The translations under genes were made by a program, and so were the position numbers. The notes beneath the pieces were generated by a model, which worked only from the letters and a program-made list of their open reading frames with translations, made no database searches and had not been told where the DNA came from. A stretch of DNA of 64,000 nucleotides from Sedimentibacter saalensis (lineage in GTDB: Bacteria; Bacillota; Clostridia; Tissierellales; Sedimentibacteraceae): contig NZ_VLKH01000001.1 of the NCBI RefSeq assembly GCF_007830175.1, positions 248,001 through 312,000 on the forward strand, read 5' to 3'. Shown piece after piece: positions 9,191 to 18,644 of the stretch; the first letter of the stretch is position 1, and every line of letters begins with the position of its first letter.

Positions 9191-9880
9191 TCAGTCTACC
9201 TCAAATTTGTAACCCACACCGTATACGGTTTGCAATCCCCAGTTCATCTCTTCCTGAGGCAGCTTGGCCCTTATTCGTTTAATGTGAGTATCAACTGTTC
9301 GAGTGTCTCCGTAATAATCACACCCCCAGACCCGATCAAGAATCTGTTCTCTGGAAAAGACTTGTCCCGGATTTGAGGCTAAAAGATATAATGTTTCCAC
9401 CTCTTTTGGCGTTGAAATAATAACCTGATCATCGTATTTAACCTGATATTTTTTAAGACTGATTTCAAGATGCTCAAAGAATAATGTTGACGGCTTGCCA
9501 TCTGCCACATTTTCCAAAATGCGTCTTCTTATTGCTTTAATTCGGGCAACAACTTCCCTGGGGCTAAATGGCTTTACAATATAATCATCAGCACCGAGTT
9601 CAAGTCCCAGTATGCGGTCAATTTCTTCACCCTTGGCAGTCAGCATTATAATTGGCACCGAGCTTGTTTTCCTGACTTCCTTGCACACTTCCAATCCATT
9701 TAATTTTGGCATCATAATGTCTAATATTATTAATGACGGCATAAAACATTTAATTTGTTTAAGTGCTTCTTCTCCGTCATAAGCTGACAAGCAGTTAAAA
9801 TTTTCGTTTCTTAGATAGATTTTTAATGATTCATGAACTACCGGATCATCATCACATATTAAAATACTTATTCCTTGCAT
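9191..9880 (-). CDS. OmpR/PhoB-family response regulator
   Basis: 229 residues: receiver domain with acidic pocket (ICDDD), phospho-acceptor Asp in LIILDIMMPKLNG, Thr in MLTAKGEE and Lys in IVKPFSPRE, followed by a winged-helix DNA-binding domain (about 130-229) with REQILDRVWG and RTVDTHIKRIRAKL. It is the first gene of the two-component operon and is followed immediately by its cognate kinase. Confidence 0.94.
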   Translation of the reverse strand: MQGISILICDDDPVVHESLKIYLRNENFNCLSAYDGEEALKQIKCFMPSLIILDIMMPKLNGLEVCKEVRKTSSVPIIMLTAKGEEIDRILGLELGADDYIVKPFSPREVVARIKAIRRRILENVADGKPSTLFFEHLEISLKKYQVKYDDQVIISTPKEVETLYLLASNPGQVFSREQILDRVWGCDYYGDTRTVDTHIKRIRAKLPQEEMNWGLQTVYGVGYKFEVD

Positions 9881-9996
9881 TTTTGCTCTTCCTTTATTTA
9901 CTTTATGGCACTAACTACAATCAAACTTTTATGCCACAATAATAACATAATATATTTAACACCATAATCTGTCAACTTTATACACAAAAAACATAT

Positions 9997-10030
9997 AAAT
10001 CCAAGAAAAGCAGGTCGCTTTCTTGGATTT
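9997..10030 (-). terminator. terminator after the TspO-family gene
   Basis: Near-perfect inverted repeat AAATCCAAGAAA ... TTTCTTGGATTT with a GC-rich tip, followed on the minus strand by a T-rich tract. Confidence 0.75.
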
Positions 10031-10073
10031 ACTACATTATCATTGTATAAAACTTTTAAGTAACTACCAATTG

Positions 10074-10865
10074 TCATTTTCTTTTATAGTACAATAAGTA
10101 AACTTCAGATAATATAAAAATAATCATGCATGCAATAACAGTGTAAATTACAGCAGGATATTGACCGTCAAAGCCGCTTTTTGATGTGTGTTTTATGTAA
10201 ATGCCTGCATATGCCCACAACATTACAAGACCGTATGCAATGTCCTTGTTAATAATCATGGTTAACGTTCCAATCAGCATACCTGTGATAATAATTATTA
10301 CTGCCCATGTGGGTTCAGATATTCCAAATCCGTCCCATCCAATACTGACTAAAAGTGTTGTTGCATTGGCAATAGTTGCTACGGTAATCCAGCCAAAATA
10401 AACACTGAACGGAACATTTATAAACAACTTTTCCTTTGCTGTTAACCTTTCATTTTTTATTAAATAATTAATGAATATGAGGCAATCAAGGATTACTAAC
10501 ATCAGTACCATAGACAAAGGAATTTTGTTATAATGCCATGAAAATATCCAGGCTGCATTGGCAACAGATGATATTGAAAAAACTATTCCCACCTTGTTCA
10601 GCAGGTTTGCCTTGATGGTATCTGAATAATCCTGAAAAAATCCCAGCAGATAAAGTGTAAAGGCAGCCAATAACAAATAAATTAATCCCCATATAGAAAA
10701 TGTTACTCCAGCAGGCGCAAACAAATTGGGATATGAATTGGAAACTTCACCTGTTGTTTGTCCATTAATGGGCAGAATATTAGCCAGAGCATTGACAACA
10801 ATCATTATCAAAAATGTTACAACAACACTAATTTTAACAGAGCTTTTAACTTTATTAGCAAACAT
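10074..10865 (-). CDS. TspO/MBR-family tryptophan-rich sensory membrane protein
   Basis: 263 residues with about seven to eight hydrophobic segments. The central part (GVTFSIWGLIYLLLAAF, then VANAAWIFSWHYN) matches the extended bacterial TspO/MBR relatives, which are longer than the five-helix TspO proper. Members bind or transport small hydrophobic molecules, but the role of the long form is not established. Single gene with its own terminator. The ATG at 10865 follows a good AGGAGGAATTG site. Confidence 0.7.
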   Translation of the reverse strand: MFANKVKSSVKISVVVTFLIMIVVNALANILPINGQTTGEVSNSYPNLFAPAGVTFSIWGLIYLLLAAFTLYLLGFFQDYSDTIKANLLNKVGIVFSISSVANAAWIFSWHYNKIPLSMVLMLVILDCLIFINYLIKNERLTAKEKLFINVPFSVYFGWITVATIANATTLLVSIGWDGFGISEPTWAVIIIITGMLIGTLTMIINKDIAYGLVMLWAYAGIYIKHTSKSGFDGQYPAVIYTVIACMIIFILSEVYLLYYKRK

Positions 10866-11049
10866 TTCAATTCCTCCTATTGGTATATTTAATCTTGAAA
10901 TACCATTCTATTATTTTACATAATACCACCGCAATTTTTATCCTCTGAATAACTCATTGTCTTCAATTAAAATAAATACTTCCTGTAATTATTATATTCA
11001 ATTAAAATCATAGTATATCTGAAAGGCATTGCAATCATTGAAAACATAT

Positions 11050-11082
11050 GAAGCCAAGAAAGCAGATTGTTCTTGGCTTCAT
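11050..11082 (-). terminator. terminator after the SLH protein gene
   Basis: Inverted repeat GAAGCCAAGAA ... TTCTTGGCTTC just downstream of the minus-strand SLH gene. Confidence 0.7.
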
Positions 11083-11107
11083 AATTTAATATTATTGAAT
11101 AAATTGA

Positions 11108-12484
11108 TTAATTCACATTTAAAACAGTGACTCCAACTATATCTTCATTTTCATCCAGCAATGTGAACATATTGTATTCATATTCCATCAGTTCAATTGG
11201 TTCTCCATCAATAAATTCACCGTTTTTCCTGTGAGCAGTAGTTGAAGTGAAGAATTTACCTAACGTTCTTTCAATATCGTTGCTGTAGTCATTGTCTGAA
11301 ACGCCGCTCTGTCCATAGTAAACAGCATTTCTCATGCTTTCAGGAAGTTTAGTTCTGTCTATATTTATAAAGTATTTACCGTCTGCCTGTTCAATACTGT
11401 ACGCTTTAGCCGGTATCTGGCTGATTTTGCTTAACTTTTCCGTCCTGTACTGTGCGAACTCTTTTTCAGATTCCGACTGTAATTTTTTCATGCTTTCGGA
11501 GGCTTTAATGATTACATATTTATGTTCACCTTCAGTTATATTTTCAGGCACTATGCAATAATAGTTCATTATATATGAATTATCATAAAACCTCACAATT
11601 GTATGCATATCCTGATAATATGTTTCACCTGTCTGATTGTTATAGCCTTCGTTCTTAATATTTCTTTTTTGATTATCCATCAGAAAAGCTGATCTGGCCA
11701 TATATTCATCGTCAGAAAAGTCTTCCTGTCCGTTTGTACTGTAAGCTAATTTGTAATACACTTCCTTAATCTCCGGACTTAACTGACTGTAATAAAAATC
11801 AATTTTTAAACTTCCGTTTGATTTATACACCTTCACAGGCAAAACTTCATAATCTGCAACACCTGCATCATAAGCAGCCTGTGCAGAGACAACACCATTT
11901 TCAACCAATTTTTCAGACAACAAAACACTTTCACCCTTAACAGGCACCTTGAGTGTTCTATAAGAAAGCATCGCCATTTCATTTCTTCTGAACTCTAATG
12001 AGTTAAGTTTTCCGGCTTCTTCTTCAGTAATTATTCCTTTAGTCACTGCATAGTTCATAGCATCCAGATAACTGAAATCACCGTCACCATATCCTAAAGA
12101 ACGCAGCATGAATGTTGTATAATCCCTGGCAATTGTTGTTTGACTAGAACCAAACAGATTGTTACCCAATCCTTTTGTATAACCCTTTTCGTACATGTAG
12201 CCAACAATGTTGTCAGCCCACTCAGGTACATCTGTAAAAGGATGTTCATAATTCTTTTCATTTGCTTCCTGTTCTGCTCCAAGCAGCCTCACCAGCATTG
12301 CTGCAGATTCAACACGTGTTGGTACCCTGTCAAGCTCGTACCCATTTTGTGTGCCATTAAAAAGCCCCATGGCATTAAGCTTGGAAGCTTCATTTGTGTA
12401 ATCCATCCTGTTCTCAGCTAATGCTGTTTGAAACGAAAATAAGATTGCAACTACTAATAACAATAAAAAATATTTCTTTTTCAT
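11108..12484 (-). CDS. S-layer homology (SLH) domain protein
   Basis: 458 residues. A signal peptide (MKKKYFLLLLVVAILFSFQTALA) leads into three SLH repeats (about residues 28-80, 82-140 and 141-195; for example HPFTDVPEWADNIVGYMYEKG and FRRNEMAMLSYRTL). SLH repeats attach proteins to pyruvylated secondary cell-wall polymer. The C-terminal 250 residues are not recognised. Surface location is secure, function is not. It has its own GGGGG-type ribosome-binding site and a terminator. Confidence 0.85.
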   Translation of the reverse strand: MKKKYFLLLLVVAILFSFQTALAENRMDYTNEASKLNAMGLFNGTQNGYELDRVPTRVESAAMLVRLLGAEQEANEKNYEHPFTDVPEWADNIVGYMYEKGYTKGLGNNLFGSSQTTIARDYTTFMLRSLGYGDGDFSYLDAMNYAVTKGIITEEEAGKLNSLEFRRNEMAMLSYRTLKVPVKGESVLLSEKLVENGVVSAQAAYDAGVADYEVLPVKVYKSNGSLKIDFYYSQLSPEIKEVYYKLAYSTNGQEDFSDDEYMARSAFLMDNQKRNIKNEGYNNQTGETYYQDMHTIVRFYDNSYIMNYYCIVPENITEGEHKYVIIKASESMKKLQSESEKEFAQYRTEKLSKISQIPAKAYSIEQADGKYFINIDRTKLPESMRNAVYYGQSGVSDNDYSNDIERTLGKFFTSTTAHRKNGEFIDGEPIELMEYEYNMFTLLDENEDIVGVTVLNVN

Positions 12485-12538
12485 TTTATCCCCCTTGGTA
12501 TTATAAATTTATTTTAAACATTATTAAAATGTCTATGA

Positions 12539-12667
12539 CTATAACATGTGTTCAAGCACTTTAATTCCCCCAGCTCTCTCGATCCCTTCCATATATCCAG
12601 GCAACATCCAGTAGCTTTCTTTTATTTCATCATATAATGGAACAATACCTATCATAGGTTTTTTCAT
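12539..12667 (-). pseudogene. truncated PuuD-like gamma-glutamyl hydrolase (peptidase C26) remnant
   Basis: A 42-codon frame with a good GGAGG site encodes MKKPMIGIVPLYDE and SYWMLPGYMEGIERAGG, the N-terminus of class I glutamine-amidotransferase-like gamma-glutamyl-GABA hydrolases. The match ends after ERAGGIK and a stop follows soon, so about 200 residues including the catalytic Cys are missing. It sits exactly where the defence island begins, which suggests that insertion or deletion at the island edge broke the gene. Confidence 0.6.
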
Positions 12668-12713
12668 AGTTAGTCCTCCACAGTTATACATCTGCTTTCT
12701 TTTCTATCCCCAA

Positions 12714-13569
12714 TTATACAAACACCTTGTCCATTATTCCATTCTCAAGATCATCAATGCTATAAATGTGTTCCATAAAATCGAATGTTTCTCTAAGGTT
12801 CCCTCTTGCCCTATTCCAAGCTGTCCCATCTGTAAACCATACAAAAGTGAATCCATCTACTGTATCAGCTTCTTGTGATTTTATAACTTCTAGCAGTTTC
12901 ATTCAGTTTAGAACCACCAGAGTTTCCTCCATAAAAGTTTGTTTCAATTCCATATATCATGTTATCTGTCTTAACAACAAAATCAAATCTTTTTCTAGCT
13001 TTACCGTTATTTGATAATGCAGATAGATCAATATTCCATTTCTTTTCTATATCGGATAAATACATTTCCTTGTAGTACTCATTAACGTGTGACCTTTTAA
13101 GAAATTCCTCTATCAGATTTTCCATTTGATGTCCACCACGATTTTTTCTGCCATTTGAATCTAATCCAGTTTCTACACCCAGAACATAGTCAATCAAATT
13201 ATTTACCAAATGTTTTTCTATTAAATTAAACAACCCCGTTTTTCTCATGAAAACTTTATACTGTTCAATACTGTAATTTCTTTTTTTAAAATCATATAAA
13301 AATGCACCTTCATCATCTTGCGCGTAAATTTCAGATTGTCTTACAGCAAGCAATAATGGGATGCACTTTAAAGTTTCTGGATATCGGTTAATTATGGTTT
13401 CAAACTCTTCTTCAATATTCTTAGAACCAATTAAAGAATTCAAAATATTTAATTCTATCTTGTACTTTGCAACATTTCTATATACTTTTTTGAAATCAAT
13501 ATAATAATCATATCCTGAAATACTAAATTTAAATTTTGATAACCACTCATCAAAGTTCCTATTAGTCAT
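12714..13569 (-). pseudogene. DpnII/MboI-type restriction endonuclease, frameshifted
   Basis: GATC-specific type II nuclease of the DpnII family in two overlapping frames. The first (12865-13569) covers the N-terminus through NRNFDEWL, LNSLIGSKNIEEEF and the catalytic area RFDFVVKTDNMIYGIETNFYGG to KLNETARSYK. The second (12714-12902) continues with DGFTFVWFTDGTAWNRAR and NLRETFDFMEHIYSIDDLE, the usual C-terminus. A one-base-type shift with a small deletion near 12865-12880 separates them. The nuclease is therefore probably dead, unless this is a sequencing error. It overlaps the methylase gene by 8 bases. Confidence 0.85.
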
Positions 13570-14341
13570 TAATTTTCTCCAATCTATTTTTTGTGATATT
13601 CAAATATTCTTCTACATTGTCAATACCAATAAATTGTCTCTTGAATTTCTTTGCGACTACTCCAGTAGTTCCAGAACCACAAAATGGATCTAGTATTACG
13701 TCATTCGCTAAAGTAGATGCTAATATTATTCTTTCTAATAAATATTCCGGTTTCTGAGTTGGATGTTTTCCTTCCCTTTTTTCAGATGGCTTAGTAAGAC
13801 TCCCCTCCCAAACATCTTTCATTTGCTTACCATTATTCGCTTTTTTCATATCATGATAATTAAACAAATGCTTAGCATCGTTCTTTTTTGCCCACAAGAC
13901 AGTCTCAGTCGAATGAGTAAAACATTTGCACGCTAAATTCGGAGGTGGGTTTGTTTTTTCCCAAGTAATATTGTTTATTATCTTATAACCCTCTTCTTCC
14001 AAAGCCATTCCAATGGAATATATATTATGCAGTGTTCCAGATATCCATATAGTTCCGTTTGGTTTTAAAACTCTTTTACACAGTTTTATCCACTTTTTGT
14101 TAAAACTGTGTTTCTCTTTGTAATTTTTGCCCTCATCCCATTCACCCTTGTTCACAGATACCATCTTTCCGCCTTTGCAAGTTATCCCATTATTGCTTAA
14201 AAAATAAGGAGGATCCGCAAATATCATATCTATGCTTTCAGACTTAATTCTCTTTAAGAGCTCGAAGCTATCCCCCAGATATAGCTGTGAATTGACACCT
14301 TCATAATATGGCTCAATCTTAGGTTTAATAAACTTGTCCAT
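13562..14341 (-). CDS. DpnA-like adenine-N6 DNA methyltransferase (beta class)
   Basis: 259 residues, the second methylase of DpnII-type systems, which can methylate GATC including single-stranded DNA. Catalytic motif IV (IFADPPYFLSN) comes before the AdoMet-binding motif (LDPFCGSGTTGVVA), the order of beta-class enzymes. WISGTLHNIYSIGMALEEEG and KTNPPPNLACKCFTHSTETVLWAKK match the DpnA family closely. It is intact and lies between dpnM-like and nuclease genes in the classical order M-A-R. Confidence 0.92.
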   Translation of the reverse strand: MDKFIKPKIEPYYEGVNSQLYLGDSFELLKRIKSESIDMIFADPPYFLSNNGITCKGGKMVSVNKGEWDEGKNYKEKHSFNKKWIKLCKRVLKPNGTIWISGTLHNIYSIGMALEEEGYKIINNITWEKTNPPPNLACKCFTHSTETVLWAKKNDAKHLFNYHDMKKANNGKQMKDVWEGSLTKPSEKREGKHPTQKPEYLLERIILASTLANDVILDPFCGSGTTGVVAKKFKRQFIGIDNVEEYLNITKNRLEKIND

Positions 14342-14351
14342 TAAATCGCTC

Positions 14352-15197
14352 CTAGTAGTTGTAAATAATTATTTCTTCGCCAACTCGATTATTTGCATCT
14401 GAGTTAATCATTCTTTTTACGCTTACTATATCAATTTTAATTTTTCTTTTATCAAATAACTCTTTATATAAATTAATTATAAAATCAGTGTTATGATTTG
14501 TAAGCATGCAATAGCAGCCATTATTTACTAACTTTTCAAATAGTACAGCTAATCGTTTATGGCTTTCTATATCAAATCCTTCTTTTGTATATGACTCAAA
14601 AGATGTAGGATTTATAGGGGCATAAGGACTATCGAAAAAAACAAAGTCTCCTTCTTTTGCATCATCACATGCTTTCTCAAAATCTCCATCCATTATTGTT
14701 ATTGCCTTAAGATATTTAGAAATTTCCATTATATTATTAATTTCATAAGAATCTCTTATGCTATTATTATATGGCACATTAAACAGGCCCTTACCGTTAA
14801 CGCGATATAGACCATTAAAACAATGTTTATTAATAAAGATAAACATCGCTGCAAGTTCAGCATCATACTGTTCCATCATAAGTTTATCATTATATTCATC
14901 TCTCTTTAGATAATAATATTCTTTTCCACCATCTTTAATATTATTATCTAAAACATCTATTAGTTTTATTAGTTCTAAAGGTGATTGTTGTATCTGTCTA
15001 TAACAGTTTATTAATGACTTATTCAAATCATTAATTACTGCAGTTTTAGGTTGCAAATTAAATAATACTGCTCCCCCACCAACAAAAGGTTCAAAATATC
15101 TATTATATTTTACTGGCATTCTTTCGCCAATTTTATCTAACAATTGTCTCTTACCGCCAGCCCACTTGACAAATGGTGATATATTTAATTTATTCAT
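14352..15197 (-). CDS. DpnM/Dam-like adenine-N6 DNA methyltransferase (alpha class, D12)
   Basis: 281 residues. The AdoMet-binding part PFVKWAGGKRQLL and YFEPFVGGGAVLFNL is followed by the catalytic motif written DSPY (FVFFDSPYAP) rather than the more usual DPPY. Target should be GATC by family and by the DpnA/DpnII neighbours. First gene of the three-gene restriction-modification operon, 10 bases before the DpnA-like gene. Both methylases look functional although the nuclease is broken, so GATC methylation could persist. Confidence 0.92.
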   Translation of the reverse strand: MNKLNISPFVKWAGGKRQLLDKIGERMPVKYNRYFEPFVGGGAVLFNLQPKTAVINDLNKSLINCYRQIQQSPLELIKLIDVLDNNIKDGGKEYYYLKRDEYNDKLMMEQYDAELAAMFIFINKHCFNGLYRVNGKGLFNVPYNNSIRDSYEINNIMEISKYLKAITIMDGDFEKACDDAKEGDFVFFDSPYAPINPTSFESYTKEGFDIESHKRLAVLFEKLVNNGCYCMLTNHNTDFIINLYKELFDKRKIKIDIVSVKRMINSDANNRVGEEIIIYNY

Positions 15198-15271
15198 TAT
15201 TTTCTCCGTTTATAAATTCTAGCTATTTCATTATAATGTTTTTTGATTTTATAAACAACAAATATTAAAGT

Positions 15272-16000
15272 TTATTTTTCAAATACAAATATATACTCAT
15301 GAGCTATTAGCAAAAAGTCGCTGCACTTTCCTATCCAAAACTTTGTTGATTTACAATTATGCTGTTCTTTAATAATTATTTCCTTTGACTTAAAACCAGA
15401 ATTCAAAAAACATTCCATCACTTTAAATCCCAAAGGAATGACATTACCATTCTTACGCATATCACCCATCATTATTGCGCAAATTTTACCAGTTTTTAAA
15501 ACCCTATATGCTTCCTCTGCAACTTTGTGCATTTCAATTATGAACTCAGAAAACTGCATCAAGGAGATATCTCTACCATTATCAACACTGTAATTAATAA
15601 TATCTGCATAAGGAGGATGTGTACATATTAAATCAATGCTTTCATCTCTAATAAAGTTTAAGTTCCTTGCATCTCCATGAAGAAGATAAATTCTAATATT
15701 CTCATTATAATCAAATTTCAAGTTTGTTTTTGATTTTATTAATGATGAATCATTTACGTCAACACCAATACCATTTCTTCCTAATAATTTAGCTTCTACT
15801 AATGTTGTCCCACTACCAACAAATTGATCAAGGATCCACTCATTTGGAATGCTATATCTTAAAATAATATTCCTTGGTATATATGGAGACCAATTTCCAC
15901 GAAAATCACCTGAATGAGTGGCCCATTTGCCCCTGTCTGGAAATGACCATAACGTAGTCGTTTCTAGACTAAAATTATCAGGTTGTAAATTAATTGACAT
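15272..16000 (-). CDS. DNA methyltransferase (N6-adenine or N4-cytosine)
   Basis: 242 residues from ATG 16000, chosen because GGGAGGTA precedes it; an upstream in-frame start at 16081 lacks a site. It begins with SFPDRGKWATHSGDFRGNW, then AdoMet motif I (DQFVGSGTTLVEAKLLGRN) and motif IV (LICTHPPYADIINYS). The motif order differs from the DpnA-like neighbour. Target sequence unknown. It may pair with the uncharacterised gene just upstream (16144-16674) as a second restriction-modification unit. Confidence 0.8.
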   Translation of the reverse strand: MSINLQPDNFSLETTTLWSFPDRGKWATHSGDFRGNWSPYIPRNIILRYSIPNEWILDQFVGSGTTLVEAKLLGRNGIGVDVNDSSLIKSKTNLKFDYNENIRIYLLHGDARNLNFIRDESIDLICTHPPYADIINYSVDNGRDISLMQFSEFIIEMHKVAEEAYRVLKTGKICAIMMGDMRKNGNVIPLGFKVMECFLNSGFKSKEIIIKEQHNCKSTKFWIGKCSDFLLIAHEYIFVFEK

Positions 16001-16143
16001 TACCTCCCTTGTTTTAAATGGTTTTATGTACTCGAACATTAGTTCTGTATATAGTATATTCAACCATACCCTTCTTGTCAACTTAATTTTTTATAAACAT
16101 GCACAAAAATGGATTGTTTAAATCAATCCATTTTCTTTTTTCT

Positions 16144-16674
16144 TTAAATATGCATTATTCCGTTCCATAACATATCACGTCCTGAGTAATTCCAATACCT
16201 TATATCTTGTTCAATAAAAAGCCATTTCAGTGTTTTTAAAATTAGTTCTGTAGTAAAACCTGTTTTAAAATTTAGTTTTTGATAATCATTGATAATTAAA
16301 TCATTGCAGTTATAAACTTGTTTCATAAGTTCAAATAGTTCCTTATATAAATTTGGCTCAAACTTCTTTTTTAAAGATAAATCACTTATAATATCCTCAT
16401 GTTTAGGATAGTTTCGATACCGCTGACCGAGTGTACTAAAATTTATATTTTCTATGCATACAAGAAAATCAAACCCATTATGCAAATTAGCTGGTCTTCT
16501 TAGATATATTCTATCACCATTTATTAGTGTTTCTACATAATATGTATATCTAGATGCTAACTCTCCACTTCCTTTCCCACATACTTCAGAAGCAAATTGT
16601 TCTACAACCCTCATACGGACTTCATTTCTTGAACCATTATTGCTAAATAAAATTGTAATATGATTTTCTGACAT
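16144..16674 (-). CDS. uncharacterised defence-island protein
   Basis: 176 residues from ATG 16674, which has GGAGG eight bases upstream (an ATG at 16689 would place this site inside the gene). No family recognised. Conserved-looking stretches are DRIYLRRPANLHNGFDFLVC, RNYPKHEDII and LFIEQDIRYWNYSGRDMLW. No signal peptide or membrane segment. It lies between an antiviral deaminase and an orphan methyltransferase, on the same strand. A restriction nuclease or specificity partner of that methyltransferase is possible, but this is only guilt by association. Confidence 0.5.
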   Translation of the reverse strand: MSENHITILFSNNGSRNEVRMRVVEQFASEVCGKGSGELASRYTYYVETLINGDRIYLRRPANLHNGFDFLVCIENINFSTLGQRYRNYPKHEDIISDLSLKKKFEPNLYKELFELMKQVYNCNDLIINDYQKLNFKTGFTTELILKTLKWLFIEQDIRYWNYSGRDMLWNGIMHI

Positions 16675-16765
16675 ATTTCCTCCATTCAAATACTTAAATT
16701 AGTTTTATTATTGTGATTACATGCATAAACTATCAATTCACTTTCACCTTTTTCAAACACTAAAA

Positions 16766-18526
16766 TTATTTTAATATTTCTTTGTTAATTTTATAAACTC
16801 TTAGTTTTTTTTTCTTTTTAAAATTCAAATTCAATAGCATATATAATTCATCCTTATATGCTAAAACTTGTGTATAAAAATGATTATATGCACTTCCGAT
16901 TGCGCCATTGAATAATATCATTTCTGGTCTTGCACTCCCACAATTTAAAATGTGTTCATACGAAATCCCAGGATATTGATCAATATAATAAATTTTTTCA
17001 ATTCCAGTTTGACATGCTTTTTTAGAACACAACTCACAAGGACTAGCTGTTGTAAATAAGCACCCACCCTTTACACCCATGCTACCTAAACTTATTACTT
17101 GAAGAAAAGCCATCTCTTCTGCGTGGATTGACCTAGTATACACTTGATTCTTTTCTTTTTTAAATGAGTTATATGCATCTTTAAAACAATATGAACACAT
17201 TCGCCCAGATAATCGCTTAAAGTCAATATCTTTCGTACGTTCTTTTAGGAACTCTTTAAATTCTAAATTAGTGCGTTCATAAACACTCATTCCAACTTTG
17301 TCATCCTTATCATTCCTAATTAATGATTGCAAATCTCTTAAATTACATGGTACTTGATTTGAAGGGGCACTATTCCATCCTACAGATAAAATGTTATAGT
17401 CACGGTCCGTTATAACTGCTCCAACTTGTCGTGACAAACATCCAGAATTTAATTTAGAGTTGCATGCAATTTGCATACAAAATTCAATTTTTGTTGGATT
17501 AACTAAACCCGGGTGCATTATTAGACTTATATAACGAATAACTTGTTCTTTAGTATATGAGTAACTTCGAGTGGCTGAATTTTTGTTATTTATATGCACA
17601 TCTGCAATTTCTATAGTCTTCTCTATATCTATTTTATAATAATCTTCAATTAAGTTATTTCTATTAGGATATTCTTTCTTATCTAGTTTATCAATTTCAG
17701 CTTTAGTAAAATTTATTTTCTGAAGGCGTTCCCTCCTTTCTTTATCGACTGAATTAATAGAAAACAAGTAGAATGAAGAATATCTATCTTTAAAAAAAGT
17801 AACTTCAAATGGATTTCTAAAAGCATCGATTACAACAAGTATTTTTTTCTTTTCTTTTATATTCCTTCTTCTTAAAATCTTTATGAGCATATTAACTCTT
17901 TGAGGCAATTTAAAAACATTTTCAGGTATAATATCATTGCTAAATGCATTTCCAGATGCACGTATATTGTCGCCTATAGTTTGTAAAATTCGTGTATATA
18001 GATCATCATTTCCAGTATTTATTATCATTCGCTTAAATTTTTCAAAAAACGATGGAACTTCTATAAAATAAAATGAATAAATATCATCATCTGCTGGTAC
18101 ATTTTCACCGTTCTCAGTTTGTTTTTTAGTTTCTTCTAAGAACTTAATCCTTTTTTTGTGCATTTCTTCGTATTCTTCACTTATATCACTCATATCAAGT
18201 ATAGGATCAAAATTGATATGAATATAATCATTAAAGTCTTTAAGAGAATTTTCCAAAACAAATGTAAATATGACATTTTTCATTTCTATAACTTTAAATG
18301 GTTCCCAGTTTACCTTTGAATAATTATAAATAATCTCATATTGGCGTTTTTCATTACTGCCATCATTAACTGGTCTAGTTGGTTGTAGCTCTTCAAAAGT
18401 TTTAGATAATAAACTTGCAACAGTTGAACATCCAGAACCTGTTCTGCCAGTTAAACCAATTATTATGAAATCTTTCCTTTCTGAATAAAGTTTTTCTACT
18501 GCTTCACTGTTTAGTTCACTTAACAT
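16766..18526 (-). CDS. AvcD-like antiviral dCMP/dCTP deaminase (P-loop + deaminase fusion)
   Basis: 586 residues. N-terminal P-loop (GLTGRTGSGCST, about residues 24-36) with a nucleoside-kinase-like region up to about 330, then a zinc-dependent deoxycytidylate deaminase domain: CMQIACNSKL, RQVGAVITDRD, zinc ligands HAE (H468) and PCELC (C497, C500). This two-domain layout is that of AvcD/DCD defence proteins, which deplete dCTP and dCMP after phage infection. An extra Cys pair (GRMCSYCF) lies within the deaminase. Start chosen at ATG 18526 behind GGAGGGAG. In known systems an inhibitory RNA (AvcI) lies just upstream; the 118-base gap up to the NERD gene is where to look. Confidence 0.85.
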   Translation of the reverse strand: MLSELNSEAVEKLYSERKDFIIIGLTGRTGSGCSTVASLLSKTFEELQPTRPVNDGSNEKRQYEIIYNYSKVNWEPFKVIEMKNVIFTFVLENSLKDFNDYIHINFDPILDMSDISEEYEEMHKKRIKFLEETKKQTENGENVPADDDIYSFYFIEVPSFFEKFKRMIINTGNDDLYTRILQTIGDNIRASGNAFSNDIIPENVFKLPQRVNMLIKILRRRNIKEKKKILVVIDAFRNPFEVTFFKDRYSSFYLFSINSVDKERRERLQKINFTKAEIDKLDKKEYPNRNNLIEDYYKIDIEKTIEIADVHINNKNSATRSYSYTKEQVIRYISLIMHPGLVNPTKIEFCMQIACNSKLNSGCLSRQVGAVITDRDYNILSVGWNSAPSNQVPCNLRDLQSLIRNDKDDKVGMSVYERTNLEFKEFLKERTKDIDFKRLSGRMCSYCFKDAYNSFKKEKNQVYTRSIHAEEMAFLQVISLGSMGVKGGCLFTTASPCELCSKKACQTGIEKIYYIDQYPGISYEHILNCGSARPEMILFNGAIGSAYNHFYTQVLAYKDELYMLLNLNFKKKKKLRVYKINKEILK

Positions 18527-18644
18527 AATAATACTCCCTCCACAAATTTGTGATTTCATAAATACTATTTCACTATAAAAATCTATACTTCTTAATCACT
18601 TTCTTCTACAATTTTAATACTAAATCGATATACCAAATATAATA

